From NCBI GenBank assembly GCA_028583605.1, contig CM053334.1:26121226-26185225 (forward strand): a stretch of 64,000 bases of DNA, written 5' to 3'. The notes under the pieces were generated by a model. It was not told the DNA's origin, did not search any database, and worked only from the letters and a program-made list of their open reading frames with translations. The translations under genes were made by a program, and so were the position numbers. This document shows positions 34,601-46,709 of this stretch, piece by piece. Numbering within the stretch: the first letter of the stretch is position 1; every line of letters begins with the position of its first letter. Source of the DNA: Dastarcus helophoroides. Lineage: Eukaryota > Arthropoda > Insecta > Coleoptera > Bothrideridae.

Positions 34601-35476
34601 GGTTTTAAATCACTAGTACTATTACTACTGGCTGGTTGAAGTTGTTTTGTTATCTATAAGAGAAAAAATAAGGTATTCTCTGTAGCTTCTTTGCGAAGCA
34701 GTGTTATTTTCATTTATGTTTTATTGGCTTTTTCTTCGCCAGTTACTACTTTCACAATTCCAGATGTTCAGTAATCTATTGTTAGCGATTAGCAATCTCT
34801 TATAGATTGCCCCAAGCAGCGATTACGTTGGATCTTTCACTGCCCCAAGCAGCGCAAGATCCAACGCAATCGCTACTTGGGACAATCTAAGAATTGCCAA
34901 TCCTTAACTGAAAATGCAGAATTGTGGAAGGTGCAACTGGCAAAGAACTAGCAAATAAAACATGAATGACAAAAAGTAAGATTACTGTATAATAAACCAA
35001 AACTTCTTTGAGCATACTTGTGGTTTTATTCCAAAGTGTTGTTGATTTAGCAGCTGATCTGATCCGCAGAGTCCCCGTATTTGCAAAGCTTCAGCTGATT
35101 TCAACAGTGATGGAAGATCATCTTGCGTTACATTTACTTCCCCTTTATACATAAAATCTACAAGTAGTTGCATCTCTTGAAACCTAAAAGATCGTAATTA
35201 GTTATCGAACCAAAATTCATCTTACATGACTTGCTTCATATCTTTCATAAAAATGATCGGATGTTGACATGGATTTTGAACCAGCAATTTCTCAAAATAA
35301 GTGGAGCACGCCGACAGCACAACTTTGTGACACTTTAGCATTTCGTTTTCACATGCCAAAGTAACGTCGACGAAATGTTCCGATGTTAGAAGTTTTGGAA
35401 AGGCATTCTGGAGGTTCGATTGGTAGCTGTTCCACCGAACACAAAACTGCTGCGGTGGAGGGTAAGTTGCCGTCAT
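31642..35476 (-). CDS. BTB/POZ protein with pipsqueak-type helix-turn-helix
   Basis: Nuclear DNA-binding regulator of the tramtrack/lola-type BTB group. Five exons give 361 residues: 35226-35476, 35018-35183, 34476-34653, 32011-32184, 31642-31958. Exons 1-2 encode a complete BTB domain ([73 protein letters not shown]). Exons 3-4 are a low-complexity acidic linker ([32 protein letters not shown]). Exon 5 has the psq HTH, about residues 262-310 ([17 protein letters not shown] then [12 protein letters not shown]), followed by a basic RRKRGR patch. Reading past the exon 2 donor would stop after [11 protein letters not shown], giving a BTB-only form. Which fly gene this corresponds to I cannot say. 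Introns 2 and 3 are rich in transposons. Confidence 0.9.
32438..32563. mobile_element. 126-bp hAT-type MITE
   Basis: Ends CAGGGCTTCG..CGAAGCCCTG form a 10-bp perfect inverted repeat. The flanks are an 8-bp near-perfect target duplication, tatatcaa / tatatcag (32430-32437, 32564-32571), as hAT elements make. The interior is non-coding with cggttttcgg-type inverted words. It lies in the intron between BTB exons 3 and 4. Confidence 0.8.
32817..32966 (+). mobile_element. Solo Penelope-like terminal repeat, interrupted by a hAT
   Basis: Matches the right terminal repeat at 21395-21545: agcttggctatcgaaacg, ttagagcaa, gttgtgttttta, tttcttggttt, then caatttttgaagata. The hammerhead-like core is truncated, with CTGAAGA missing. 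The hAT element at 32967-34233 is inserted in its distal part. Confidence 0.7.
32967..34233 (-). mobile_element. hAT element with TIRs, internally deleted
   Basis: The left end is CAGTGGCGGCTGGTGCTAA. The right end is the inverse with one mismatch (TTAGCACTAGCCGCCACTG, 34215-34233). Flanks atatgtaa / atatgtta give an 8-bp target duplication matching at 7 positions. The minus strand (33139-33438) retains a degenerate hAT C-terminal dimerisation domain ([20 protein letters not shown]). The rest of the transposase is missing, so the copy is non-autonomous. Confidence 0.8.
34705..34975. mobile_element. Foldback MITE in BTB intron 2
   Basis: Two arms of about 125 bp are inverted copies of one another at roughly 80 percent identity. 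The centre is between ggatctttcactg and the mirrored cgcaagatcc (about 34840-34855). Outer ends: catttatgttttatt (left) and aataaaacatgaatg (right). Non-coding. Confidence 0.7.
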
Positions 35477-35859
35477 GTTGTTTAACCTTTGGTTATGTTG
35501 TTAAAAAACAGGCATTTGTAAAGAAAACATAAAATTTATATTCCAAAACCTGCAAGGAAATTACAAACAATTTAGAATTCTGCTGAATAGAAATCACCAA
35601 CTTAAATTTAGCAAATGGATTCCTTATAAACTAAGAAAGTGTTTAGAAATTCAACCCTTAAAGAGCTAAAAATGTGTTTTAAAAATTTGCACTTGATGAA
35701 TCAGTATCTGAATTCCATATTCTCAGAAAATAAAACAAATGGTAGTCTGTCGTTAATATTGCAAAATACGTTTTATTTTCTTTGTCAATCTGACCAAATT
35801 GTCCTCAAAGCGAATTCACGTTCGATCGTATACCTTTTCTCTAATAAAATAGCAATAAT

Positions 35860-38800
35860 ATCTAATTTTCGAAAAAAATTTAAGGTGTCGAAGTTTGAAG
35901 AGAAAATTTGGAATAAACATTTTAAAAGTCAAAATTTAAAAAAAACTGAATTTATTAAAAATAAAACTTAATGTTTCCAATTTAATTGCCGCAATTGAGG
36001 CATTTTCAAGATTAATTTCTAGTCTAGAGTAACTTCAAGCGTTGAGAAGTTTGGAAGTCAATCTAGAAATTTTAAAATTACGAATGAATAAGTTTAAAAC
36101 GTCGAAATTTCAAGAACAAAGTAAAACATTCCAGTTTAATGTCACAAATTCGTGATTACAGTTAAAATCCTGAGAGTAAACTCCAAATTTTAAATTTTTT
36201 ATGCCAATTTAGTTTTTTTTTTAAATTCTAACTTTTCTCTCAAAACTTCGACTTTATTGAGTTGACATTTTTTTATTCTGTTGTTATTCTTTATTGTTAT
36301 TGAAAAGTAAGTATGTTTGTCAAAATTTTGTGTTATCTCTTGAATTTAATCTTAAAAATATGACCTTTCTTCGAAATTTGCAGCTTTCAATATTTCGAGT
36401 TGAAAGGTTATGATTTTAAGAAAAAGTCGCTCGAATTTTGCGATTAAAGTAGACTTTAACACAAGGTTAAAATTTAATGATTTTTTCTACATAAAATTTG
36501 GGTTTTTTTTTTAATTGTTTTTTAATTCAAACTCTGTGTAATATATGAAAGAAAAACGAAATATTTAGTTAATCAAATTTTTTTTAAATCTAAATTATGA
36601 ATGTCAACATTTTCGGAAGTCAAAACCTCCAGAAAAAGTCAAAACTTCAAGAAAAAGTCAAAGAAAACCAAAATTTTCAAAAAACGTTGATATTTTTTTT
36701 AAAATATCACATTTCCAAAAATCTATTTACAAAAAAGTTAGTCTTCAAAAATTAACATTTTTAAGGTTAAAATGTTTAAAAAGACAGAATTTAAATTTCC
36801 AATAACAGAAATTTTTAAAAATGGGATCAATTCAAAAAACGTCAATTTAAAAAAGTCGAAATTTTCGAAAAAGTTAAAAACCTCTGAAAAACTTCAAAAT
36901 TTGGAAAAAAACGATCGAAATTTTCTAAAATCCAAAAAAGTACATTTACAAACAAACGAAACTACCAAAAAAGTTCCAGATTGCAAGTAAAGTCGAAATT
37001 GCCAAGAAGGAAGTCAAAATTTTCAAAAAAGTGGGATCTATCCACAAAAAAAGTCAACTGATAAAGAAATTGAAGTGGCCAAAAAATCAATATTTTAAAG
37101 AAAATCTAAATTTCCAAAAAAAAAAATAGTTAAAATCTTCAAAAATTAATATTTTTAAAGCTGAAATGTTCAAATAGGCAAAATTTTTAAATAAAATTCA
37201 AATTTTCAAAAACATTGAAATTAAAAAAAATGGAATCAATCCAAAAAAACGTCAATTTAAAAAAAATCGAAATTTTGGAAAAAATTGAAAATCCGGGGAA
37301 AAATTAAGAATTTGAAAAAAGTCTAAAATTTCCTAAAAAATGAAATCTATCCGAAAGAAGTATGTATACAAAAAAATCGAAATTGCCAAAAAAAGTCAAA
37401 ATTGTCAAAGAAAGTCGAAATTGCCAAATTAAGTCGAAATTACCAAAAAAAGTAGAAATTTTCAAAATAGTAAAAACCTCGGGAAAATGTCACAATTTGG
37501 AAAAATAAGATCGTAATTTTCAAAACGAGTGGAATCTATCCAAAATAAGTCAATTGAGAAAAAAGTCGAAATTGCCAAAAAATCAAAATATTCAACAAAA
37601 AAAAGTAAAAATCTCGGAAAAAAAATTCAAAAAAAAAAAAATTTGGTAAGTCAAAATTAAAAAAAAAGGATCGAAATTTTGAAAAAAGCTAAAATTTTGT
37701 AAACTAATCGAAATCTGTAAAAAAAACTAAAATTTTTGCAAAAGTTGAGATTTTCAAAAAAGTCGAAATTGACAAAATCAAAATTTTAATAAAGTCGAAA
37801 AGTTAAAATATTTCAAAACTTCCAAGAGTCAATTTACAAAATTGTTGCAATTTCGAAAAAAGTAAATATTTTGAAAATCGGCAATTTTTTAAAAAACGGT
37901 CGAGTTTTCAAAAAATTCGACATTTTCAGAAAGTCAAAATTTCAAGAAAAAATCAAAATCAAAATTTTCAATACAGTTGATTTTTTGAGAAAATCGAAAT
38001 TTTCAGAGAAGCAGAATTTGTCAAAATCAAATTTGCAAAAAAAGTCCAAATTTCGAAAACTAGTAATTTTCAAAAAAAAAAAATGAAAGATTGGAAATTT
38101 TGGAACATGCACATTATTTTAAAGGTCGAAATTTTCAAACAAAAAAAGCGTCGACATTTTTAAAAGTCGAAATTTTCAAGAAAACGTCGACATTCTTAAC
38201 AGTCAAAATTTTGTAAGGTCAAAATTTCAAGAAAGGTAAAATCTTGAAAAATTTTAATTTTCAAAACAGATCGAAACTTTCAAAAAAACTGAAACTATCC
38301 AAAAAAGGTTAATTGACAAAAAAGTCGAAATTCAAAAAAAAATCAAAATTTTCAAAAACAAAAAGTAAAAGCCTCGGGAAAAAGTTCAAATTTGAAAAAA
38401 ATATCAAAATTTTAAAAAATATGGAACCTATTCAAAAAAATCTATTTACAAAAAAAGTCGAAACTTTCAAAAAAAAATTCGTAAGTCATAATTTATAAAA
38501 AAAAATAGAAATTTTCAAAGCAGAATTTGTCAAAATCAATTTGCAAAAAAGTTCTAATTTCGCAAATTGGTGATCTTCTAAAAAAAAAGTCGAAACCTAG
38601 AGAAATAATAATAAAATTAAAGAAGTGACCATCACCAAAAAAAAATGAAAAAAATGGAAATGTTGAAACATCACCCTCATTTTAAAGAAAGTCGAAATTT
38701 TCCAAAAACCCTCGACGTTTTTAAAAAAATCGAAATTTTCAAAAAAATGTTGACATTTTTGAAAGTTGAAATTTATACAAAAGTCGAAATTTTCGAAAGT

Positions 38801-40085
38801 CAAAATTTCAAAGTTAAAATTTTAAAAAATTAAATTTTGAAAAAAGTTGAAATTTTCATAAATTATATATTTTTAAAAAAATTTAAATTTTCTAAAGAAA
38901 ATCGAAATTTTCAAAACAGTGGAATTCTTCAACAAAAAAATGTTAAATTTAAAAATTAGCAAAATGTCGAAATTTTTAGAAAATGACAAAACCTTGAAAA
39001 AAGTCAAATGCAAACATAAAGATTGAGATTTAAAGTAAAAGTAAACATTTTGAAAAAGAGTAGAAATTTCCAAAAATTGACATTTCGGAAAATTGTAAAT
39101 TTCCACGAAAGAAGAAACTTTCAAAAAAATCGAGAATAAAAAAATCGAAAATGTCAGATAATCTGAATTATATGTCAAATTTTTCAGACAAGTTCAAAAT
39201 TTTCAAAAAACTGGGAATTTTCAGGAGTCAATTTTTCCAAAAAAGCAAATTAAAGCGAATTTTAAACTCTGTATTTTTTAAAAAATTTCCAAAAAAAAAT
39301 CAAAAAAATGGGGATTTTGAAACATGGCCATCATTTTAAAGAAATCGAAATTTTCAAAAAAACGTAATTTTTAGAAGTCCAAATTTTGAAAGCCAAAACT
39401 TCAAGAAAGTTTAAATCTTGAAAAGTTTAAATTTTCAAAAAAGTTTCAATTTTCTAAAGCAAATCGAAATGTTCAAAAAGGTGAAATTTTTCAAAAACGT
39501 CAAAATTTCGAAAAAAAAGTCGAAATTTTTGTAAAATAACAAATCGTCGAAAAAAGTAAAATTCAAACATGAAGTTTGAAATTTAAAGTAAAAGTAAACA
39601 TTTTGAAAAAGTGTAAAAATGTACAAAAAATCGATTATTTTGGAAAATTAGAAATTTTCAAGAAAGGAGAAATTTTTAAAAAAGTCGAGAGTAAAAAAAG
39701 TTAAAAATTTCAGATACATGGAAATTATGTCAAAAATTTCAGGAAAGTTTAAAATTTTCAAAAAGCTGAATTTTCAGAAGTGAATTTTTCCAAATAAGAA
39801 ATTAGATAAGGTTTTTAAAAACTGTAATTTTTAAAAAAATAATTTTTTTTTAAAAAAGTGAAATCTTCAAAAAGGTAAAATTTTCAAAAAAAAGTTTCCA
39901 AAAAAGTTCTAATTTTGCACAACATATTTAAAAATTTTGAATTTTAAAAGTCGAAATTTACAAACAAAAATTTCGAGACAAAGTCAAAATTTTGAGAAAA
40001 AAAGAAATTTTGAAAAAATGACCGATCTGAAAAAAGTAGAAATTTTTTTTAAAAAGTCGAAAATTACAAAATAGTCAACTTTGAC
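35860..40085 (+). repeat. Large GTCGAAATTTT array, A-rich polarity
   Basis: About 4 kb of diverged units of GTCGAAATT(G/T)(C/T)CAAAAAAA form, about 17-20 bp apart; four clean consecutive 19-bp units lie near 37393-37470. Longer repeats are superimposed. 36747-36920 recurs at 37141-37320 (about 395 bp apart), and 39005-39290 recurs near 39558-39840 (about 555 bp apart). Many K/N/F-rich frames run through it, none protein-like. Confidence 0.85.
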
Positions 40086-41180
40086 TTTGCAATATTTTTT
40101 TAAAATATTTAGTTTTCAAAATTTAGATCGTTGAGAAAATTTCGGTTTTTTTGGAAAATCTCGACTTTTTCAAAATTATATTTTTTTGTAAATAGCGTCA
40201 TTTTTCAATCAAAAACTTTTGATGAAAATATCGAAAGTTTTGCAAAACTTCTCCTATTTTGAAATTACTTACTGACCTCAAAATGTCGACTTTTTAAAAT
40301 TCAAATGTCCTCAAAATTTTGACTTTTTTCAAAATCTTGACCATTTTTTGAAAATTCGAATGTTCATGAAAATTTCGACAACTTCCAATTTTCCATTTTT
40401 TTTAAATTTTAAACTGTTCAAAATGTCTACTTTTTTGAAAATTTCGGTCTTTTTGTTTGAATTCGACTTTTTCTGAAAATTTCGTATCCTGAAATCTGCA
40501 CTTTGATATTAAAAATTTAAGCATTTTTTAAATACGTCTATTTTTCAAAATTTTGATTTTATTCGAAAATTTGGAATTTTTTGAAAATTTCTCATTTTAA
40601 ATTTTCGATTTTTTTAAAATTTGAACCATTTTCAAAATGTGGACGACTTTTTTTAATTAGGATGACTCCAGAAATTTCGACGTTTTCTTGGAAATTTCGA
40701 TTTTTTTCAAATTCGACAATTTTTTTGAATATTTCTTTTTAAAATTGTCGATTACTTCTCAAAATCTCGACCTTTTCAATACCTTCGATTTTTCAAAATT
40801 GTTTTTTTCAAAATTCGATTTTTTTTTCAACATTCTGACTTATTTGAAAATTTAGGCTTTTTTAAAACTTTTAACATTTTTTCAAAATCTGACCATTTTT
40901 CACGACTTTTTCGAAAATTTGGAATTATTTGAGAATTTTATTTTTTAATATTTCTAACTTTTTATTGAAAATTTCGCCATTTTCCTTTAAGTTTCGGTTT
41001 TTATTTAAATTTTCGATTTTTATTCCCAAATTTCGTCACTTATTCAAAATGTTGACATTTTAGATTATTTATCAAAAATTTCGGGAAAATTGAGAATCTC
41101 TTGAAATGTTGAAATTTCGAGTTTATAAAACAAAAAATTTTCTGAAAAGGTTCCGAAATTTCTAAAAAAAAGCACTATTA
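40086..41180 (-). repeat. Same array in reversed polarity
   Basis: From about 40086 the plus strand becomes T-rich (tttcgactttttcaaaattt), the complement of the units on the left. The switch takes place within a few tens of bases (aaaatagtcaactttgactttgc). The T-rich arm is about 1.1 kb against 4.2 kb for the A-rich arm. It ends about 35 bp before a hAT-like terminus. Confidence 0.8.
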
Positions 41181-41213
41181 ATAAATTCGCTCTTTACAAT
41201 TTTAATCGGAAAT

Positions 41214-41251
41214 GATCGCCCCAGGCAGCAAAACCTCTAGGTACGCCACTG
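41214..41251. repeat. hAT-like right terminus next to the big array
   Basis: Plus strand reads gatcgccccaggcagcaaaa then cctctaggtacgccactg. Its complement starts CAGTGGCGTACCTAG, nearly the TIR of the hAT remnant ending at 20193 (CAGTGGCGTAGCTAG). No left partner or target duplication was found. Confidence 0.6.
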
Positions 41252-41800
41252 TTTAAACGTTTTTTTTTTTTCATTTAAAAAAAAGTCAAAATTTGGACGT
41301 TGTCGAAATTTTAGAAAACGTAAAAATTTTAAATCCTTTGATAAAAGCGTCGAAATTACAAAAGAATCTTGAATATGAAAAAAATTGAATTTAAAATAAT
41401 AAGTCGCGTATTGGAATTCAAACTCGAGATTTCGAGTAAATAGTCGAAATTTTAAAATTTTCCGAAGAGAAATTTTATCGAAAAAAAAAAGAAATTTCGA
41501 CTTCTAACTTTCAAATTTCTAAAATAAAATTGAAATATCCATGAAATCGTCGAAATTTTGAGAGGATGATCGAACTTTAGGAAAGAAATAAAAATTTTCA
41601 ATTTAAATTTATAAAGTCTAAAAAGAGCGAAATTATCAGAAAATCTCGAACATAGAAAACAACACGCAAAATTATTAAGTAGTTTTCATTTTAAAAAAAT
41701 ATCATTTTGCACAACATCGCGCAACTTCAAAAATTTTTGCAAAATTTGATGAATGTATTTCATGGGGGCAGGAGATAAAAATTTAACAAAACAGTACTTA
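41252..41800 (+). repeat. A-rich array fragment outside the terminus
   Basis: Units such as gtcgaaattttagaaaacg and aaatagtcgaaattttaaaa resume immediately right of the hAT-like end and fade by about 41750. Confidence 0.6.
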
Positions 41801-43912
41801 AATTTAAATTGCGTTACATGAGCATTAATTAATAAATTGACAGAAAATATTCTTTCACGTTACACTAAAGAATTGAAAATTAATTCACTTCCCTTAATCA
41901 TGTCAGACCAAAAAAATTAATATAACTACATTATTCCCTAAGACAAAAATTTATAAATAATTTTAACTTACAATTTATAGAGCAATAAAAGCGGTAAACG
42001 AGTGATAGGTACACAACTTATATTTTCAAGATGCGAGCGTGAATGTTTAAATAAAAATGATTTAACATATGCGAAGAGTCTACAAAAATTAACAAAAAGT
42101 AGCGTGTATTTAGTTAAGATAAAAATAGAAAAAAATTATTTATAAATGTCTGAAACTTAGCATGTGATATATTCTATCTCGTCTGGCGACCAAAACATGT
42201 AAGAAATAAGAAAGGATGGATATATCCCTTGGTACATCTTAAACAGACCGGCAAAAAATAAAAAATATATCAAAACATAACCTTCACAGAGGAAGTAATG
42301 TTAAAAATAAAAGAATAGGGATTTCCAAATTCAAAGAAGGCTATGAACGTAGATCAACATTGAACAATGAAATCAATTAATAACTGGTAAGGTACAAAAT
42401 GTAAATAGCTGGATTCAAAATAAAATTATTAAATAAATTGTTTACATTACTGCTAGGACCTCCAAAGACATTGAATTTAAACGAATAAGAATTATTTAAA
42501 CAAACAACAGCTAAAAAGCAAGCAACGCCATTTTGTCTAACCCCTAATTTTGTCATGAAAAAATGTGTAATAAAAACAATATTAATAGCAATATTAATAT
42601 GAGCAATAATACACCAATGATTTAAAAAGGTAGATTTTACCTTATTCTTCAGCTGATAACAGAATAAAGCCTCTAACACTGTAAAAATCGGATAAAAATC
42701 GATAAAAAACTTTTAATGCAAAAGTATTCTCTTAAATAATTATATTGCTCGCAGAACTTAGTAACGACTTAAGTTTACGACAAAATGTAACCTAAGAACA
42801 TGGAAAAGAGATATGTAAGACTTCGAACGTATGTCGTAGTTTGACATGTACCACTGCAATATTTACTCGGATAGCTAAGGGGTGTAATATTCAATTTTAA
42901 ACATAAATAGCGTATTATTGCACGAATGATACGAGTGAGGTGTAAATTAAACTCACCGATTTTTTGAAAACAGCTTAATAATCACAGAAAACCCGGCGAA
43001 ACACTAATTTTTTATTTAACTAAAACATGAATAATGTTTCTAAATATAATATTTATATTTAGCTCGACGCCATTTGCAATGTGCCGGCGTGGTACATTCG
43101 GAGGGATAAATCTTGTAAATTGAAATGAAATAGAGCTCATATACCCTCGTTTTCTCACCTACAGATTAGAAGCTCTAAGTTATCATAATCTCATCCCAGA
43201 TTGTAAGAACGCGGATTGTAATTGTGGAATTAGAGGCAAAATTTTTGGAAAAATTATATTTTTAGCGATTGTATAGATATATTGTGATAAGGGTGTACTC
43301 TGAAGGCAAACGTGATTAAGTAAATGTATTTCTTGAAAAAGACAAATTTTAAAAAAATGTTCATATCTTCCTTTTTCTACAGAGGGTGCTTGATTGTAGC
43401 ACGTAAACGAAAAGAGACAAAAATATAAGGCATTAAATGATGGATTCATATACACAAGGCCGCATCGATTAAACATATTTTTCACTAATAATATACAGAA
43501 TGCATGATTCACAAATTGGCTACTTAAAAATTTTTTTGACTGGAACATCCGGTATATTATCACATTTCTGATGAAGCATTTTACCCATAATACAATGGCG
43601 CTAAGTTTTTAGCATTTGTATGTGTTGTTGCCAAGTTAGGTAAATTTTTATGAACAAAAAACATCGGTCAATAATTTTTACATAAAAAGATGATGTTTCT
43701 TTGTACAGGATACTCGTAGAAGAACAAAAATTTTCGCATGTTTCAATAGTTCATAAATGATTATTTTTAAATTGAGCGCACAGTTAAGGTAGTTCTGTCG
43801 ATACTGCCAAAGTCAAAACCAAAACCACATCAAAAGTATACATTATCGTGTTTGATTAATATAGTATTTACACTAGACCACTTCGTGATAAAACAAAAAA
43901 CAGAGCGACTAG
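41801..43912. other. AT-rich unique sequence, no gene recognised
   Basis: Non-array AT-rich DNA. Two minus-strand frames of 100 and 126 codons (42377-42679, 43183-43563) lack any motif I know, are hydrophobic and F/I/N-rich, and have no clear splice context. I would not call them genes. The region could be untranslated sequence of an unseen transcript. Confidence 0.4.
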
Positions 43913-44225
43913 GGATGTCGATTCCTTTTTAAAAGAATCGATTTTCGGATCGATTCGAACTGTGCGCAAAAGAATCGATTCCCGATTAAATTGGGTGCTG
44001 AAAGATTGATTTCCGATTAATTGCCTTGGTGAAATTTTCTAACATTTCTAATAAAAGAAAAATTGAATGATATGATGAATTGGCGTCATATCTCCTATAT
44101 CAAAAATATCAACTTTAAGTACTACAAAGGTTAAAATGCTGTGACAAAGCATTCAAAAAGAGAAATTACGTAATAAATTATAGGCAACGCAAAGCTTAAA
44201 GGAAAATGGACGCCACCATTATGTC

Positions 44226-44585
44226 TAGGGATGCAACAAAATATCGGTTGACCGATATTATCGATAATATCGAAGTGAAAATATTCGATATCTATATCGA
44301 TATTATAACATCGTCGATATGATATTATCGATATTGTCCGATAGTCGATACCAATTGTTTAATCGTCGCCAATGATGGATAGAAATGTGGAGATCGAGGA
44401 CCTTTTTTTTTAGGTCACCAAAAATAATATGCCCGAAATACGTATAAATTTCTAACAGTGGAGCCCGTTTACAATGTTTTTTGTTAATTCCCAAAATATC
44501 CATTATCGATAAATAATGTTCGATATTATCGATTATCGATATTTGTCTGCTGTCAATATTTATATCGATATTAAAATTATCTTGC
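44226..44585. mobile_element. 360-bp MITE with exact target duplication
   Basis: Starts TAGGGATGCAAC and ends ..ttatcttgc. It is flanked on both sides by attatgtc (44218-44225 and 44586-44593), an exact 8-bp duplication. The interior is rich in gatattatcgataatatcga-type palindromes. The last seven bases expected of the right TIR (complement of TAGGGAT) appear deleted. Confidence 0.7.
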
Positions 44586-45003
44586 ATTATGTCCAACTTG
44601 TGGTTGACAGTTGGGTTCAATGTTTTATATGTTTCTTATTCATAGCTGCAAGTTGACTATTGAGGTTAGTGTTTACGATTGTGATTTTGTGTTTTTTTTA
44701 TGGATTTTCAGTGTAATTTTAAAATAAATGTACTAAATAAATACGTTCATTTAACAATCGAAGAAATGAAATGTCAGTCACCAAACACACTGACAACTGA
44801 CAGAATAGCGGAACAAATATGTGGCGCCACAGTTATCTTTCCTATTCAGTCAACGACATAATGTAATGAAAGAAATGTTAATGTTGCCATCTGTTGGCTT
44901 ATTAACGTAGCTAATGCTAGTAGATGAAGTGGAGAATAACGTAAAGAAATAGTTACACTCACGGGGGTTCTACTTTGGCACGAAATTCAAATATACTGTT
45001 TGT

Positions 45004-45042
45004 AGCGCCCTCCCACGCAGTGACCAGAACTACCGCCCATTT

Positions 45043-45105
<63 letters not shown>

Positions 45106-46432
45106 AATTAAATATATGTGTATAGTTCCTAAATTTGTGTGCGGTGGCGTCTGAGAACGTAAACAAATTTAACTGTCATTGGATTTGGATGGAATGGAGG
45201 ACGAAAGCATCAGTCATCTTCGAGCATAATTTTAAATAGTGTTGAAAATAAGGTAAGTGATCTCTGCGAGCATTACTAGTAAGTAGAAAATTTCATTTAT
45301 TTGTGGAAGTGAAGTATCAATCGAAATGACATCCCCGACTTCGGAAAAAAAACTGCTGAATCCCAAGCTGCCGAAATGTTTACAGAAATGGCGACTATAA
45401 CAATAAACAGTTTTGTGATTACCAAAAGCAAAAATAAGAAAAAGGTAACACTTTAAAAAATAAGATTTGATGTAATCTGAATATACACTGTTTGCACATT
45501 GACAAAGTTAATGATGCTAAAATTCTCTTCTAACGTATTGTAAAATATCTGCAGGAATTTGTTGGATCGTTTGCTTAATAATATGTCAGAGTCTATTATA
45601 TATGATACTTTCTTTCTAATGAGAATATTATTTTTACTACTTTACAGTGAAAATACAGTGATAAACAAATGTATCCAAAATATCTTACTACTGCCCGAAC
45701 AAATGCTTCCAGATATTTGAAAAAATGTTAGAAATTTTATTGTCAGTATGGACTTTGTCAACATGCAAATGGAGCATACATGGACCTCGTTAACATTAAA
45801 AGCTACTTTTTTTCTTATTTTTGTCTTTGATGATTAGATATTCAACCAAGGGATTCAAGATGTTTCATCTGAAAAAAAAAGAATTGAGGTTTTTTCTGAC
45901 CTCCTGTAGTGAGCAAAATGTAAAACCGACTAAAATGTTGCAATCTTTTAAACAAAAATCGATCTGTTTCGGCAGGCACACCCCCTCGTAGTAAGAAAAT
46001 TGTACCTGCTTTACTTGATTTATTTTAATTAAATTCACTATCCAGTATATTATGTTATCTGTATCATATTTAACTTTTAGCAGTTGAACTGATAAATATA
46101 TTTTAAAATTATTACAAACATTTAAATATGAACTTATATACATGTATGAATATACATATTTAATAAAAATATTTAATGTTAAAATGGCAGTTTATTTTTT
46201 TACACCTCATACTTGAAATTGTTTTGAAATTTCCATTCACCTTGGTCACTTTTGTTTAATCTTTAAAAACAGTAGTGCAATCCAACTGAATGGACATTTC
46301 AAAACAGTTTAAAATTAATTTTGGATTTAAATTTATAAGCCGGTAATGCAGGGTAACTGCAACGTGGCTACAGTCGATAATACAGGTTTCTAATTTTATG
46401 GCAATAGTTCCGGTCCCTGCGTGGGATGGCCG
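45004..46432. repeat. Inner inverted pair, possible second nested element
   Basis: 45004-45039 (gcgccctcccacgcagtgac, cagaactaccgccc) is an imperfect inverse of 46400-46432 (ggcaatagttccggtccctg, cgtgggatggccg). The spacing is 1.4 kb. A weakly coding-looking stretch near 45320-45450 did not resolve into a known protein. Confidence 0.4.
45047..45102. repeat. (AT)n microsatellite
   Basis: About 28 uninterrupted AT dinucleotides followed by gtaaattaaa. Length is likely unstable between individuals. Confidence 0.95.
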
Positions 46433-46709
46433 TTTTCAAAATAAAAACCACAGAGTTGACACTCTTAACCTTTCTCTATGGTTACACTTATATAAAAAAT
46501 TTTTGTCATTAAATTTATAGTGACCTGCATGTAAAGTAAAGGATCCGATGCTTAGGATTTTTGAATCGTTCGTTAGATCGAACTTGTATTTGAGATCGAT
46601 CCAAAAAAGCGACTTTGAGATTTGAAAAAATCGATTTTTCGTTTAATCGATCTTAGATCGACATCCCTAAGAATGACTTCTATGACCGAATAATGTCATC
46701 ATCACTATC

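Larger units (their letters stand above)
43913..46670. mobile_element. Putative 2.8-kb hAT-like element, TIR TAGGGATGTCGAT
   Basis: The left end TAGGGATGTCGAT and right end ATCGACATCCCTA are a 13-bp perfect inverted repeat. Flanks agagcgac / agaatgac match at 6 of 8 positions, consistent with an old 8-bp hAT duplication. The subterminal regions are rich in ATCGATT words on both sides. No transposase was recognised inside. A nested MITE (44226-44585), an (AT)n tract and an inner inverted pair (45004-45039 / 46400-46432) are found within. Confidence 0.55.

Noticed and set aside
37871..38498. Open frames rich in K, N, F and S in the arrays
   Set aside because: They arise from A-rich repeat units, appear in many frames and strands, and show no domain, start context or splice structure.
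35860..41180. Short repeated units resembling a CRISPR or minisatellite array
   Set aside because: Units are too diverged, spacing varies with A-run length, there are no unique spacers of constant size, and the genome is eukaryotic.
42377..43563. Two minus-strand frames of 100 and 126 codons
   Set aside because: Composition is that of translated AT-rich DNA; no motif, no homologue I know, and no supporting neighbouring exons.
44303..44620. 105-codon minus-strand frame
   Set aside because: It runs through the palindromic cgatattatcgat tract of a MITE and starts outside it, so it is a chance frame.
43913..46670. A host gene or transposase inside the TAGGGATG element
   Set aside because: Short frames near 45320-45450 do not extend or match any transposase motif; only the termini support the element call.
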